Source: Candidatus Aminicenantota bacterium (lineage in GTDB: Bacteria; Acidobacteriota; Aminicenantia; UBA2199). From it: DNA of 64,000 nt. Shown piece after piece: positions 1 through 9,238 of this stretch. The stretch covers positions 31,657 to 95,656 of the forward strand of contig JAPKZK010000023.1 in the NCBI GenBank assembly GCA_026393835.1. The letters run 5' to 3'. A model generated the notes under the pieces. It searched no databases. It saw only the letters and a list, made by a program, of their open reading frames with translations, and was not told where the DNA came from. The first letter of the stretch is position 1. Each line of letters starts with the position of its first letter. A program made the translations under genes and the position numbers.

Positions 1-1
1 G

Positions 2-670
2 ATCAACAAGAACGCCGATGAAGCGGGATATTCGGGGGTAACCCGGGCGGCTGACGGCTGGTCCATGCTGACTGAAAAAATTCAAACAATCCCTGGAACC
101 CGGATGAAAACGGCCGACGATCTCATCGATCGAATGGAAGGTCAAGTAACCAATTTGAAAAACATCAGCGACTTCCATCGGCTGAAGCAACATGCAGCGA
201 TGCGAGAATGGCTGGCGATGGCCGCGCGTTACAACAGCGACAGCCCCAAAGTGAAAGAAATGGGCCGTTCGCTGGAATCGAGATTAAATGCGGATAAAGA
301 CGAATTCAACGCCGCCATCGACCGGCGCACCTGGCAGGGGAACAGCTCGGGCCCGATTGCCGAAGCCGCGTTGTCATATTTTGACCGGAGCAAGGAGTGG
401 TTTAAGTCGCCCCATCCGGGAAAAGTCCTCGGCGTCGCCATACATGGGGACTGGTCGGTCCAGGAACGGGATATTTTGGGAAATCCTAACATGTACGGGA
501 TACCGGTCTTTGTTGCGGTTCTCATGGACGAAGAAAAAGAAACCGGTCTGGCCAGGGTTTATGATCTGACCTTGAGAACGGAACAGAAACAGGGGGCCAA
601 AACCGAACCCCCCTTCTCCAGCGATACTGTCGGCAGCAGTTTCTATATCCGGGCGGACAAAATCGTTTAA
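2..670 (+). CDS. Unknown protein, 5' end outside the window
   Basis: The reading frame is open from base 2, before the first Met at 65, and the residues encoded upstream look like normal protein. The gene therefore most likely starts left of the window, and only about 222 C-terminal residues are visible. The visible part is soluble and charged. It has a helical first half and a likely beta-rich C-terminal half with a run of hydrophobic residues around GIPVFVAVLM. I do not recognise a family and see no membrane segment or catalytic motif. It ends about 30 bp before a GC-rich hairpin. Function unknown; that it is a real gene is fairly sure because of its length and the hairpin after it. Confidence 0.6.
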   Translation: MNKNADEAGYSGVTRAADGWSMLTEKIQTIPGTRMKTADDLIDRMEGQVTNLKNISDFHRLKQHAAMREWLAMAARYNSDSPKVKEMGRSLESRLNADKDEFNAAIDRRTWQGNSSGPIAEAALSYFDRSKEWFKSPHPGKVLGVAIHGDWSVQERDILGNPNMYGIPVFVAVLMDEEKETGLARVYDLTLRTEQKQGAKTEPPFSSDTVGSSFYIRADKIV

Positions 671-1032
671 TCATTATTGCAGTTATTGGAACGGATTAGG
701 GGCAGTTTTTCGACTGCCCCCGCCCTCTCCGGCTGTGAGAAATGAATAAAAAGTTTTGATCAAACTTTTTCAAAATGGGGCGGCGCCCCAACCCCCCTTG
801 CACGGCCCTGGTTTTTCCTTCTTTGAAGGCAGCGTCTCAAATCCTTGTTTTTGTTGCACGCTTTTTTGAGGTATTAGTAAAAGTATGGCCCCCGGCAGGG
901 CACGGGGTGTAGAATTTAGACGCTAATATTGACTTTTAACGGTCATGGGTTTAAAATATGGCATTTAAAATAAAAATAGACCGGCGACTATTTTACCGCC
1001 GGCAGAATGACGGATAGCGATAAGGAGATAAT
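671..1032. other. Intergenic region with hairpins
   Basis: About 360 bases without a credible gene. It holds a GC-rich hairpin at 699-720, then a stretch near 745-800 with a near-palindromic AAAGTTTTGATC region and a GGGGCGGCGCCCC palindrome. The latter resembles the dispersed hairpin elements seen elsewhere in the window. A good Shine-Dalgarno sequence (AAGGAG, 1022-1027) closes the region and serves the acetyltransferase gene. Confidence 0.6.
699..720 (+). terminator. Hairpin, probable terminator
   Basis: The 8-bp stem GGGGCAGT / ACTGCCCC has a short T-rich loop and lies about 30 bp after the stop of the first gene. There is no clear T tract after the stem, so intrinsic termination is plausible but not certain. 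Confidence 0.45.
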
Positions 1033-2148
1033 ATCAGACACATTAACGCTGTAAATTCCAATTCTGAGCTAAAAAAATTTATCGCCTTTCCCTATGACCT
1101 CTACCACGGCAACCCCGTCTGGATCCCCCCCCTGAAAACCGACCAGGTCGGGATTTTTAATCTCCACAAGAACTCCCTGCTCCAACACTGCGATTACCAA
1201 TTATTCTTGCTGTATGAAGACGATCGCATCATCGGCCGCATCGCCGCTTATGTCAATCATACGGCCAACGAATACTGGCAAACGAAAACCGGACTTTTCG
1301 GCCATTATGAATGCATCGACGACCCGGACGCAGCATTTATGCTTCTGGATACCGCGGAAAAATGGCTGAAAGAACGGGGAATGAAAACCATGCGCGGACA
1401 ATGGAATTTCGTTTCCCAGGATATCGGGTTTGTTTACGAAGGATTCGATATCCCCCCCACAGTGCTTTCCTCTTACAATTTCCCCTATTATAACGACCAG
1501 GTGAAGGGCTTCGGGATGCAAAAAATCAAAGACCTCATGGTCTATCAATGCGATACCGGCAAAGATTACAAAATCCCCTATCGATTCCTTCGCATGACCG
1601 ACGCCGTGATCCGGCGCTGCGGCGTAACCGTTCGACATATCGATATGAAAAACCTGGAGGCGGACGCCGGGATTATCGTCCACCTCACCAATGAATCGCT
1701 AAAAAACAACTGGGGCTATTATCCCATCGATAAAAATGAAGCAAAGCAAATGGCCGTGGATTTAAAAATGATCGTTCACCCTGAATTGATTCTTATCGCC
1801 GAGGCGGACGGGGAACCCATCGGCTATGTCATTGCCCTACCGGATGTCAATCAGCTATTGAAAAATTTGCACGGCCGACTATTCCCCCTGGGAATCTTTA
1901 AACTCTTATGGGGCGTCAAAAAACTGAACCGTTACCGCATCTGGGCCATGGGCATCCTGCCGCCTTACCAACGAAAAGGCGTTTCCGTACTATTGTTTCA
2001 AAGACTTAACGAAATGCTTGCCCCAAGGGGTTCCTATGTGGAAGTGAACTGGGTTTTAGAGGACAATTTTTTAATGAATAATACGGCGATAAAATTAAAA
2101 TTGGAACCTATTAAAAAATACCGCATCTACGAAAAACAAATCGGCTGA
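1033..2148 (+). CDS. GNAT-type N-acetyltransferase, no ordinary start codon
   Basis: Coding similarity extends well upstream of the first Met at 1207. The frame reads through typical N-terminal residues (FIAFPYDLYHGNPVWIPPL) back to a stop at 1021-1023. A strong AAGGAG at 1022-1027 is followed five bases later by ATC at 1033, and there is no ATG, GTG or TTG before 1207. The full product would be about 371 residues. The C-terminal part carries the acetyl-CoA-binding pattern of GNAT enzymes (GILPPYQRKGV around nt 1951-1983). The substrate is unknown. It is followed at 29 bp by the tolC-like gene and may be co-transcribed with the pump genes. The start could be a rare AUC codon, a sequence error or a mutated ATG. 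Confidence 0.7.
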   Translation: MRHINAVNSNSELKKFIAFPYDLYHGNPVWIPPLKTDQVGIFNLHKNSLLQHCDYQLFLLYEDDRIIGRIAAYVNHTANEYWQTKTGLFGHYECIDDPDAAFMLLDTAEKWLKERGMKTMRGQWNFVSQDIGFVYEGFDIPPTVLSSYNFPYYNDQVKGFGMQKIKDLMVYQCDTGKDYKIPYRFLRMTDAVIRRCGVTVRHIDMKNLEADAGIIVHLTNESLKNNWGYYPIDKNEAKQMAVDLKMIVHPELILIAEADGEPIGYVIALPDVNQLLKNLHGRLFPLGIFKLLWGVKKLNRYRIWAMGILPPYQRKGVSVLLFQRLNEMLAPRGSYVEVNWVLEDNFLMNNTAIKLKLEPIKKYRIYEKQIG

Positions 2149-2177
2149 AGCCGTATATTATAAATAAGGATTAAAAA

Positions 2178-3509
2178 ATGAAACTAAAGATACACTATTT
2201 AATCATCGCTTTTTCCCTGGCTGCCGCCGTATCGGTAAGCGGGGAAGAAAATAAAACGGCGCTGACCCTTGAATCGGCGGTTCAATCGGCGTTAAGCCGC
2301 AATGAACGCGCCGCCGTCGCCGACCAGCGGGTTATTGCCGCGGACGCCAGGTCTATGAAAGGACGCTCGGTTTTCCTCCCCAATCTCAACCTGTCCGGCA
2401 GCTACACCCGGCGCCCCTACGAAGTAACAAGAGAACTGGACGGCCAGGAGATCATCATCCAGAGCCTGAACGCCCTGGCCGGGAGCGTCACCGTCAACAG
2501 CGTGCTCCTGGATTTCCGCTCCTTCCCCCTGTACCGGCAATTGAAACTTGAAAACAAGGCCGAAAAATCAAATTCCCTGGAAAGCAAACGGGGGTTGTCC
2601 TTCGAGGTGTGCGGGGCTTTCCTGGCGGCGCTGGGCGTCGAACAGGTGCTGAAAGCCGCCCAACAGCGTTTAGACTATGCAGGCCAGAATTTCAAAGCCT
2701 CCCGCGCCAGGTATGAGGCCCAGTTGGTGTCGGTCAACGACGTCACGCGCGCCGAATTGGAATACGCCACTGCAGTGAAAGGCATCACCGGCGCCGGGGG
2801 CGATGTGGAAACCGCCCGCCTGCAATTGGAATTGCTGCTGGGTATGAAAATCGAAGGGCTGCTGGAGAACCCGGAGCAATTATTGTCCCATGCCGAAGCG
2901 CCGCCCCCCGGGGCCGAACAGTTGATACCGGAAGCCCTGGACCGGCGTCAGGATCTTCACTCGCTGCGCTGGCACGCCCGGGCCCAACATGCGGCGGCCT
3001 CGGAACCGGCCATGCGCTGGCTGCCCTCCCTGTCTATCAATGGCCAGTACCGTTTTACCAATGAAAGCGGTTTCGCCGGCAAAAAAACCACCTGGTCCGT
3101 CGGCCTTGGCGCCAATTGGAACATTTTCGACGGTTTCGCCCGCATCGCCGATTACAAGGAACGGAAAGCATTGGCCGCCATCGCGGACCTCGACGTACGG
3201 GCCGCTTTAAGAAAGGTGGAAGTCGAGGTGCGCAGCGCCCTGGTAACCCTGGCCAACCAGCAGGCCTCCCTTAAACAGGCCACCGTGGCCCTGGATGTGG
3301 CCCGGAAAAACGCCGTTGAAACCACAGAACTCTACCGCCAGGGGCTTACCGGCGCTTTGCAAGCCGCGGACGCCAATGTACGTCTCTATGAATCCGAAGT
3401 GGATTTTATCCGGGAACGCTACGGCCTGGCCATGGCTTTCTTAAACCTGCGCATGGCCATCGGCCTGGACCCCTTCGGCAATCAGCAAACAAACGACAAT
3501 ATTCGCTAA
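2178..3509 (+). CDS. TolC-family outer-membrane efflux protein
   Basis: The 443-residue product has an N-terminal signal peptide (hydrophobic core around residues 8-20, ending near SVSGEE). Two halves of long amphipathic helices follow, as expected of the TolC/OEP fold. The second-half repeat resembles the first, with the usual YxxGL and LNLxxAxG-type patterns near the C-terminus (MAFLNLRMAIGLDP). It would form the trimeric outer-membrane channel for the RND pump encoded next. It starts 29 bp after the acetyltransferase, and the adaptor gene begins 16 bp after it, so this is one operon. The family is clear from its position and architecture; the exported substrate is not known. Confidence 0.88.
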   Translation: MKLKIHYLIIAFSLAAAVSVSGEENKTALTLESAVQSALSRNERAAVADQRVIAADARSMKGRSVFLPNLNLSGSYTRRPYEVTRELDGQEIIIQSLNALAGSVTVNSVLLDFRSFPLYRQLKLENKAEKSNSLESKRGLSFEVCGAFLAALGVEQVLKAAQQRLDYAGQNFKASRARYEAQLVSVNDVTRAELEYATAVKGITGAGGDVETARLQLELLLGMKIEGLLENPEQLLSHAEAPPPGAEQLIPEALDRRQDLHSLRWHARAQHAAASEPAMRWLPSLSINGQYRFTNESGFAGKKTTWSVGLGANWNIFDGFARIADYKERKALAAIADLDVRAALRKVEVEVRSALVTLANQQASLKQATVALDVARKNAVETTELYRQGLTGALQAADANVRLYESEVDFIRERYGLAMAFLNLRMAIGLDPFGNQQTNDNIR

Positions 3510-3525
3510 ACCCAGGAGTTAACCA

Positions 3526-4707
3526 ATGAAAATAAATCATTTAAAACCTTCGACAGCAATAAGTGTATTATTTACAATGATACTTTTAATAATAGGGTTC
3601 GCCGGCTGCAGCAAAGACCCCGGCGAATCCCTTGGCCGGAAACCCGGCGGCGGACGAATGGCCATCACGTTCCCGGTGGAAACCGTAACCGTCAAGAACC
3701 GGTCCGTGACCTATTCCATTTACGCGGTGGGTTCGGTGGAAGCCTTTGAAATGGTAATGGTCACTGCCCGCGTGGCCGGCGTGGTGGATAAAATCCTCTT
3801 TTCCGAGGGCACCCTTGTCCAGGCCGGCCGGGAGTTGGTGGAAATCGAACCGGAGCGTTACCGGTTGGCGGTAGAATCGGCGCGCGCGGCCTGGGAAAAA
3901 GCCAAAGCCGCCAAAGCCGACGCGGAAGCCGGCTTAAAACGTCGCCGGCAGGTAGTTGAGAAAAACCCCGGGTTAATCCCGGGCGAGGAACTGGAAACCT
4001 GGAGCACCCGTGTTCGTACCGCGGTGGCCGAAGTCGCCCTGACCCAGGCGCAATTGAACCAGGCGGAGCTCAACCTTCATGATTCGTTGGTGCGGGCGCC
4101 AGTGGCCGGCGTGGTGCAAACCCGCACGGTCCAGACCGGCCAGTATGTCCAACCCGGCGTTGTGCTGGCCACCATGATCCGCCGCGATCCTTTACTCCTG
4201 CGGTTCAAAGTCCCGGAACAGGACGCCAGCCGCATGAAACCGGGTCTAAAAGCCCTCTTTACTATTAAGAGCGACAAAACCGAATACACCTCCACCATTT
4301 CCTATGTGGCCGCTTCGGCCGAGGAGAATACCCGCATGGCGGCTGTAACCGCGACTATCGACGATGAAAATAGGGACCGGTTAAGACCCGGCGCATTTGC
4401 CGAAATTCATATCCCGGTGGGCAGTGTGAAGGATGTACCGGTAATCCCCCAACTGGCCATACGCCCGGGCGAACGGGGTTTTCTTTCCTATGTCGTGGAG
4501 AACGGGACGGCAAAGGAACGAATCCTGACCCTGGGGATGCGCACCGCCGACGGGCAGGTGGAAATACGGGATGGCTTGAAAGCGGGCGAAGCCCTGGTTA
4601 TCCGTGGGGCGGAAGCCCTGCAGGACGGCGTTGCGGTGCGGGTGACCCGCGCCGACAGCGTGGATGTTTCTCAGCCGGTTAAAGAAAAAAAAGGAGCTGA
4701 TGCATGA
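3526..4707 (+). CDS. RND efflux periplasmic adaptor (membrane-fusion protein)
   Basis: The 393-residue product has a lipoprotein signal with lipobox-like GFAGC (Cys at about residue 28), so it is probably anchored in the inner membrane. A lipoyl/barrel-sandwich half-motif follows (VAGVVDKILFSEGTLVQAG), then a helical hairpin (about residues 110-185), the second lipoyl half (VRAPVAGVVQTRTVQTGQYV) and the beta-barrel and membrane-proximal domains. This order is that of HlyD/AcrA-type adaptors. Its stop overlaps the start of the permease gene by 4 bp (ATGA), which indicates translational coupling. It links the RND permease to the TolC-like channel. High confidence in family, none in substrate. 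Confidence 0.92.
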   Translation: MKINHLKPSTAISVLFTMILLIIGFAGCSKDPGESLGRKPGGGRMAITFPVETVTVKNRSVTYSIYAVGSVEAFEMVMVTARVAGVVDKILFSEGTLVQAGRELVEIEPERYRLAVESARAAWEKAKAAKADAEAGLKRRRQVVEKNPGLIPGEELETWSTRVRTAVAEVALTQAQLNQAELNLHDSLVRAPVAGVVQTRTVQTGQYVQPGVVLATMIRRDPLLLRFKVPEQDASRMKPGLKALFTIKSDKTEYTSTISYVAASAEENTRMAAVTATIDDENRDRLRPGAFAEIHIPVGSVKDVPVIPQLAIRPGERGFLSYVVENGTAKERILTLGMRTADGQVEIRDGLKAGEALVIRGAEALQDGVAVRVTRADSVDVSQPVKEKKGADA

Positions 4708-7700
4708 ACATAACGGAAGTTTGTATTAAGAAACCTGTTTTCGCCTGGATGTTAATGGCGGCCACGGTTTTATTCGGGTTAGTGGCCGGTTCCCGCATCG
4801 GCATCAGCCAGTTTCCAGATGTGGATTTCCCCACCATCAACGTTTCCGCCACCTGGGAGGGCGCGGCCCCGGAAGTTTTAGAGAACGATGTGGTAGAAAT
4901 TTTGGAAGAGGCCCTGGTGCAAGTGGAAGGGGTGCGTTCCATCACTTCTTCATCGCGGCAGGGGTCGGCCAACATTACCCTGGAACTGGATATTTCCCGC
5001 AACGTCGATCTGGCGCTGCAAGATGTGCAGGCCAAAGTGTCCCAGGCCCAACATCATTTGCCCCGCGACATGGACCCGCCGACAATCGCCAAATCCAACC
5101 CGGAAGATCAGCCAATCCTGTGGATTACCTTATCCGGTCCATTTCCCCAACGGGTGTTGACCGATTATGCCCGTTACAACCTCAAGGAAAAATTGCAAAC
5201 CATTCCCGGCGTGGGAGAAATCACGGCCGGCGGCGCCCAGGACCGTAACGTCCGTATCTGGTTGGATGCGAACCGGCTGGATGAGAAGGGAGTGACAGTG
5301 CAAGATGTAATCTCGGCTTTGCAGCGGGAGCACGTGGAATTGCCGGCCGGACGTTTGGAAACCACGGGCCGGGAGGTCAATCTCCGCGTACTGGGCGAAG
5401 CCGTCGACCTGAAAACGCTGGAGCACATCGTTATCCGCGAGTCGGGCGGCAGTCCTATTTATTTGAGCGATGTGGCCCTGGTGGAAGATGGTTTCGAAGA
5501 TATACGGCGTTTTTCCAGGGTGGATGGGGTCCCGGCCCAGGGATTGGGCATAAAAAAGCAGCGGGGCGCCAATGCGGTGGCCGTGGCCAAACAGGTCAAA
5601 AAGGAACTGGTGGAACTGCAGAAAACCCTGCCCGAAGGCATGATCATCAGTATCAATTCCGACTCCACCAAATTTATCGAGGATTCGGTGAACGAGATAC
5701 AACTGGAACTGCTGCTGTCGGTATTATTGACCGCCCTGGTGTGCTGGATGTTTCTCGGTTCTCTTTCCAGCACCCTTAACGTGGTGTTGGCCATCCCCAT
5801 GTCTTTGCTGGGAACCATTGCCGTTATTTACTTCCTGGGTTTTACTTTCAACACCTTTACCTTGCTGGGATTGGCTTTGGCAGTAGGAATCGTGGTGGAT
5901 GACGCCATCATGGTCATGGAAAACATTTACCGCCACGCCGAAGGGGGGAAAAGTCTTTTAAAAGCGGCCCTGGAAGGAACCAACGAAATCGCTTTTGCCG
6001 CGTTGGCGGCCACGTTGGCGGTAGTGGCGATTTTTATACCCGTGGCTTTTATCAGCGGTATTATCGGCCGGTTTTTCTTGCAGTTCGGGATTACCCTTTG
6101 CCTGGCGGTTCTTTTCTCATACGTAGAGGCCGTCACCCTGGCGCCTTCCCGGTGTGCGCAGTTTCTAAAGACTTCCCGCGAGGGACGGGGCCGGGTGGGA
6201 AAGGCGGTGGATCAAAGTTTCGATTGGATGAGCAGCAAATATGCCGACATACTCAAACGGGGCCTTAAGCGGCCCGGGATTATCCTGGTATTATCGGTGC
6301 TCTTATTTCTCGGGTCCCTGGTAGTGGTCCGTTTTTTACCCGGGGAGTTTGTTCCTTCCCAGGATTTAAGTTTGATGATGGTTCGTTTGCAAACGGCGGT
6401 AGGTTCGGATATCAGGGAAACGGATAAGTTGTTCCTGCAGGCGGAAAAGGTGGTGGCGTCTTTTCCCGAAGTGACGCGGCGGTTTCTTACAGTCGGTGGT
6501 GGGGGAGGTTCGGTAAATTCAGGTTTTATGTACGTTACCCTGGTTCCGCCCGGGGAGCGAAAGTTATCGCAGGCTGAATTAACCGCAGTGATGCGCAAGA
6601 AATTGAACGCCATCCCCGGTGTGCGGGCGGTGATCCAGGATATGTCCCAGAGGGGATTCACGGCCCAGAGGGGGTTCCCAGTGGAATTTTCCGTGCGTGG
6701 TCCCGACTGGGATCAACTGATTAAATCGAGCCGCGAGATAATGCGTAAGCTGGAAGCCAGCGGTACGGTGGTGGATTTGGACACGGATTACCAGTTAGGA
6801 ATGCCTGAGTTGCGTGTGCAGCCGGACCGGGGGCGGGCGGCGGACATCGGGGTTTCCATCGATGATGTGGCCACGACGTTGAATTCGTTGGTGGGCGGCA
6901 TCCGGGTAGGAAAATACAGTTCCGGCGGCAGGCGATTGGATGTCCGTTTAAAATTATTGGCAGAGCAGCGGACGAGGCCCGAGGACCTGGCCAGGCTGCA
7001 GGTGCGGACCCGTTCGGGTGAATTGGTGCCGTTGTCGGCGCTGGTGAGTTACAAAGAGGAGCCGGCGCTGCAGTCGATTATGCGGCGGGACCGGGAGCGG
7101 GCCATTACGGTTTTTGCCAATGTGGCGCCGGGTCATGCGCAGGAAGAGGCGTTGAAGGTGGTGGAAAACCTTGCTCGTCAGATGCCGTTAGGGTATCGTG
7201 CGGTGTTGGGGGGGGCCAGTATCACTTTCCGGGAGTCCATGGGCAGTTTGATTTTTGCGTTGTGGATGGGAATTCTTATTGCTTATATGATTTTGGCTTC
7301 GCAGTTCAACTCGTTTCTTCACCCGGTGACGGTGTTGACGATTTTACCGTTGTCGGTAGTAGGGGCGATTCTTGCGCTGCTGGTAATGGGGCAGAGTTTG
7401 AACATTTTCAGTATGATTGGATTGTTGTTGTTGATGGGTATTGTGAAAAAGAATTCCATTATCCTGGTGGATTATGCCAACCAGTTTCGCAGTGAGACGG
7501 GAATGGGGGCCCGGGAGGCCATGGAGAAAGCGGGTCCGATTCGTTTGCGGCCGATTCTCATGACGGCCATAGCGACGTTAATGGCGGCGATTCCGCCGGC
7601 GTTGGGATTGGGCGCCGGTTCGGAAATTCGTATGCCGATGGCGATTGCGGTTATCGGTGGGTTGGTATTGTCTACTGTACTTAGTCTCATCGTAGTGCCG

Positions 7701-7742
7701 GCTTTTTATGTGACAGCAGACCGCTTCAAGCGTAAAAAGTAA
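4704..7742 (+). CDS. RND-family efflux permease (AcrB/MexB type)
   Basis: The 1012-residue length is normal for hydrophobe/amphiphile efflux RND pumps. The first transmembrane helix lies at residues 11-30. The paired intramembrane aspartates of the proton relay are present in VGIVVDDAIMVMEN (nt about 5886-5925), and the matching lysine is in MGIVKKNSIILVDYAN (nt about 7435-7480). Two large periplasmic loops and 12 hydrophobic helices are visible. It would export small molecules across both membranes using proton-motive force with the adaptor and channel encoded upstream. GTG and G-rich codons are frequent in the 3' third. A hairpin element follows the gene at 7766-7795. Confidence 0.95.
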   Translation: MNITEVCIKKPVFAWMLMAATVLFGLVAGSRIGISQFPDVDFPTINVSATWEGAAPEVLENDVVEILEEALVQVEGVRSITSSSRQGSANITLELDISRNVDLALQDVQAKVSQAQHHLPRDMDPPTIAKSNPEDQPILWITLSGPFPQRVLTDYARYNLKEKLQTIPGVGEITAGGAQDRNVRIWLDANRLDEKGVTVQDVISALQREHVELPAGRLETTGREVNLRVLGEAVDLKTLEHIVIRESGGSPIYLSDVALVEDGFEDIRRFSRVDGVPAQGLGIKKQRGANAVAVAKQVKKELVELQKTLPEGMIISINSDSTKFIEDSVNEIQLELLLSVLLTALVCWMFLGSLSSTLNVVLAIPMSLLGTIAVIYFLGFTFNTFTLLGLALAVGIVVDDAIMVMENIYRHAEGGKSLLKAALEGTNEIAFAALAATLAVVAIFIPVAFISGIIGRFFLQFGITLCLAVLFSYVEAVTLAPSRCAQFLKTSREGRGRVGKAVDQSFDWMSSKYADILKRGLKRPGIILVLSVLLFLGSLVVVRFLPGEFVPSQDLSLMMVRLQTAVGSDIRETDKLFLQAEKVVASFPEVTRRFLTVGGGGGSVNSGFMYVTLVPPGERKLSQAELTAVMRKKLNAIPGVRAVIQDMSQRGFTAQRGFPVEFSVRGPDWDQLIKSSREIMRKLEASGTVVDLDTDYQLGMPELRVQPDRGRAADIGVSIDDVATTLNSLVGGIRVGKYSSGGRRLDVRLKLLAEQRTRPEDLARLQVRTRSGELVPLSALVSYKEEPALQSIMRRDRERAITVFANVAPGHAQEEALKVVENLARQMPLGYRAVLGGASITFRESMGSLIFALWMGILIAYMILASQFNSFLHPVTVLTILPLSVVGAILALLVMGQSLNIFSMIGLLLLMGIVKKNSIILVDYANQFRSETGMGAREAMEKAGPIRLRPILMTAIATLMAAIPPALGLGAGSEIRMPMAIAVIGGLVLSTVLSLIVVPAFYVTADRFKRKK

Positions 7743-7744
7743 CC

Positions 7745-7810
7745 CAATCAAAAGTTTTTGGAGGTCCAGGAACCTTTTTTCAAAAAGGTTCCTGGCTGCC
7801 GGAGGCAACT
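7745..7810. repeat. Dispersed hairpin element, copy 1 (possible terminator)
   Basis: A long stem (CCAGGAACCTTTT paired with AAAAGGTTCCTGG, 7766-7795) is flanked by AATCAAAAG and GCCGGAGGCAA. The same arrangement, in either orientation, recurs at 9107-9182, 9612-9690 and 63366-63418, with a partial copy at 13238-13262. The arm sequences differ but stay complementary. It lies between the RND gene and the kinase gene and could terminate or attenuate transcription. Confidence 0.6.
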
Positions 7811-7817
7811 TTTTTAA

Positions 7818-9101
7818 ATGGAAAAAAATGTAACTTATATTTCCCTGGAGAGTAGTGGTCGCAGTTTTGACAGCGAAGTAACATGTATGTTAGATCGTCT
7901 CCGTGGGCAGATCGGTATTGGTCAGACTTTGGACGAAGTAATGGAAGTAGTATGGAACACGACCCGGCCGGTATTGCCGCATGACCGGATTGGTCTTTCA
8001 TTTATCGAGAATGACGGAGAGCGGGTGACGTCCCATTATTTCAAGGCCGACTATGATCTTGCAACGGTCAGGTTAGGGAAAGATTATTCCGCGGGCCTGG
8101 CCAATTCGACATTAAAAGGAATTCTAGATAAAGGCGCCGCCAGGATCATCGGTAGCCTGCCCGCTTATCTTGAAGAGAACCCCAACTCGGTATCGACGAA
8201 GCTTTTATTGGCGGAAGGTATCGCATCTAATCTCACTTTGCCGTTGAAAGTGGATAAACGGGATGTGGGTTTCCTGTTCTTTTCCAGCCGGAATGCGGGG
8301 GTATTTACCGAGGTTCATGCGCAGGTATTGTTGGCGGTTTCGGATATAATTTCGCAGAATATTGAAAAGATATGGCGTATCCATCAGTTAGAGCAGAGCC
8401 GGCGGGATTACCTGACCCTGTTGGGATTTGTTTCCCATGAGATGAAGAGTCCGCTTTCGTCGATGATGGCGGTGGGCAGTACGTATTTGAAAGGTTACCA
8501 GGGGCCGGTGGACCCTTTGGCGGATAAAACGGTTAAAAAGATGATGCGCATATCCGGGTACATGGTGAACATGGTCAACAATTACCTGGACTTATCGCGG
8601 TTAGAATCCGGGGAAATGAGGTTCAACCCTGTACCTGGAGTTAAGTTCAGGGAAGAGGTGTTGGACTTTGCCATGGATACGGTGTCGGCCCGGGCGGAGG
8701 AGCGTGGTTCCCGCATACTGGTAGAAGGGCCGGAAAAGGATATATTGCTGACAGGGGACCTGGACCTTTTGCGGATTGTGGCGGTCAATTTGCTGGACAA
8801 TGCGATTAAATACGGCGATGAAAATATCGAAGTACAAGTCAAACTAGCGGAAGAAGGGGGGAAATTGGTTTTTGCAGTGCGAAACAAAGGGGTGGGTTTC
8901 GATAAGGAGCAGGCCAAAAAATTGTTCCGCCGTTTCAGCCGCTTAAAGCAGAAAGGAACCGAAGATCGAAGGGGAACGGGGCTTGGATTGTATCTAACCT
9001 GGTGGATTATCCAGAAGCATGGGGGGCGGATCGAGGCGGATTCCGTGCCGGATCAGTGGGCGGAATTCAGAATTTATTTGCCCGCGCCACAGCGCGGCTA
9101 G
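7818..9101 (+). CDS. GAF-domain sensor histidine kinase
   Basis: The 427-residue soluble protein has a GAF-like sensor domain (about residues 25-180) and a HisKA domain with the H-box SHEMKSPLSS (phosphorylated His near residue 207). The ATPase domain shows the N-box NLLDNAIKYG, a degenerate G1 (NKGVGF instead of DxGxG), an F-box and G2 (GTGLGLYL). No transmembrane helix is visible, so the signal is probably cytoplasmic. There is no response-regulator gene next to it. The gene follows the pump genes at 75 bp, separated by a hairpin element, and may control them, but that is inference. The G1 Asp replaced by Asn is notable. Confidence 0.88.
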   Translation: MEKNVTYISLESSGRSFDSEVTCMLDRLRGQIGIGQTLDEVMEVVWNTTRPVLPHDRIGLSFIENDGERVTSHYFKADYDLATVRLGKDYSAGLANSTLKGILDKGAARIIGSLPAYLEENPNSVSTKLLLAEGIASNLTLPLKVDKRDVGFLFFSSRNAGVFTEVHAQVLLAVSDIISQNIEKIWRIHQLEQSRRDYLTLLGFVSHEMKSPLSSMMAVGSTYLKGYQGPVDPLADKTVKKMMRISGYMVNMVNNYLDLSRLESGEMRFNPVPGVKFREEVLDFAMDTVSARAEERGSRILVEGPEKDILLTGDLDLLRIVAVNLLDNAIKYGDENIEVQVKLAEEGGKLVFAVRNKGVGFDKEQAKKLFRRFSRLKQKGTEDRRGTGLGLYLTWWIIQKHGGRIEADSVPDQWAEFRIYLPAPQRG

Positions 9102-9106
9102 ACGGC

Positions 9107-9182
9107 ATTATTGCCTTCGGCAACCAGGAAACCCTTTTGAAAAAGGGTTTCCTGAACCTTCCTAAAACTTTTGGTTATTGTT
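9107..9182. repeat. Dispersed hairpin element, copy 2
   Basis: A stem of 12-13 bp (CAGGAAACCCTTTT / AAAAGGGTTTCCTG, 9125-9154) is followed by CCTTCCTAAAACTTTTGG and TTATTGT. This is the same layout as copies 1 and 3. It lies between the convergent kinase and precursor-peptide genes and may act as a bidirectional terminator. Confidence 0.6.
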
Positions 9183-9238
9183 CTGCACCAAAAGACTGAA
9201 CACTAAAATGCATCATTCTCCGTAAATGTTTTATGACA

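Noticed and set aside
5130..5702. Antisense open frames opposite the RND, ATP synthase and NRPS genes
   Set aside because: They are shadows of strongly supported coding regions and lack RBSs and recognisable domains.
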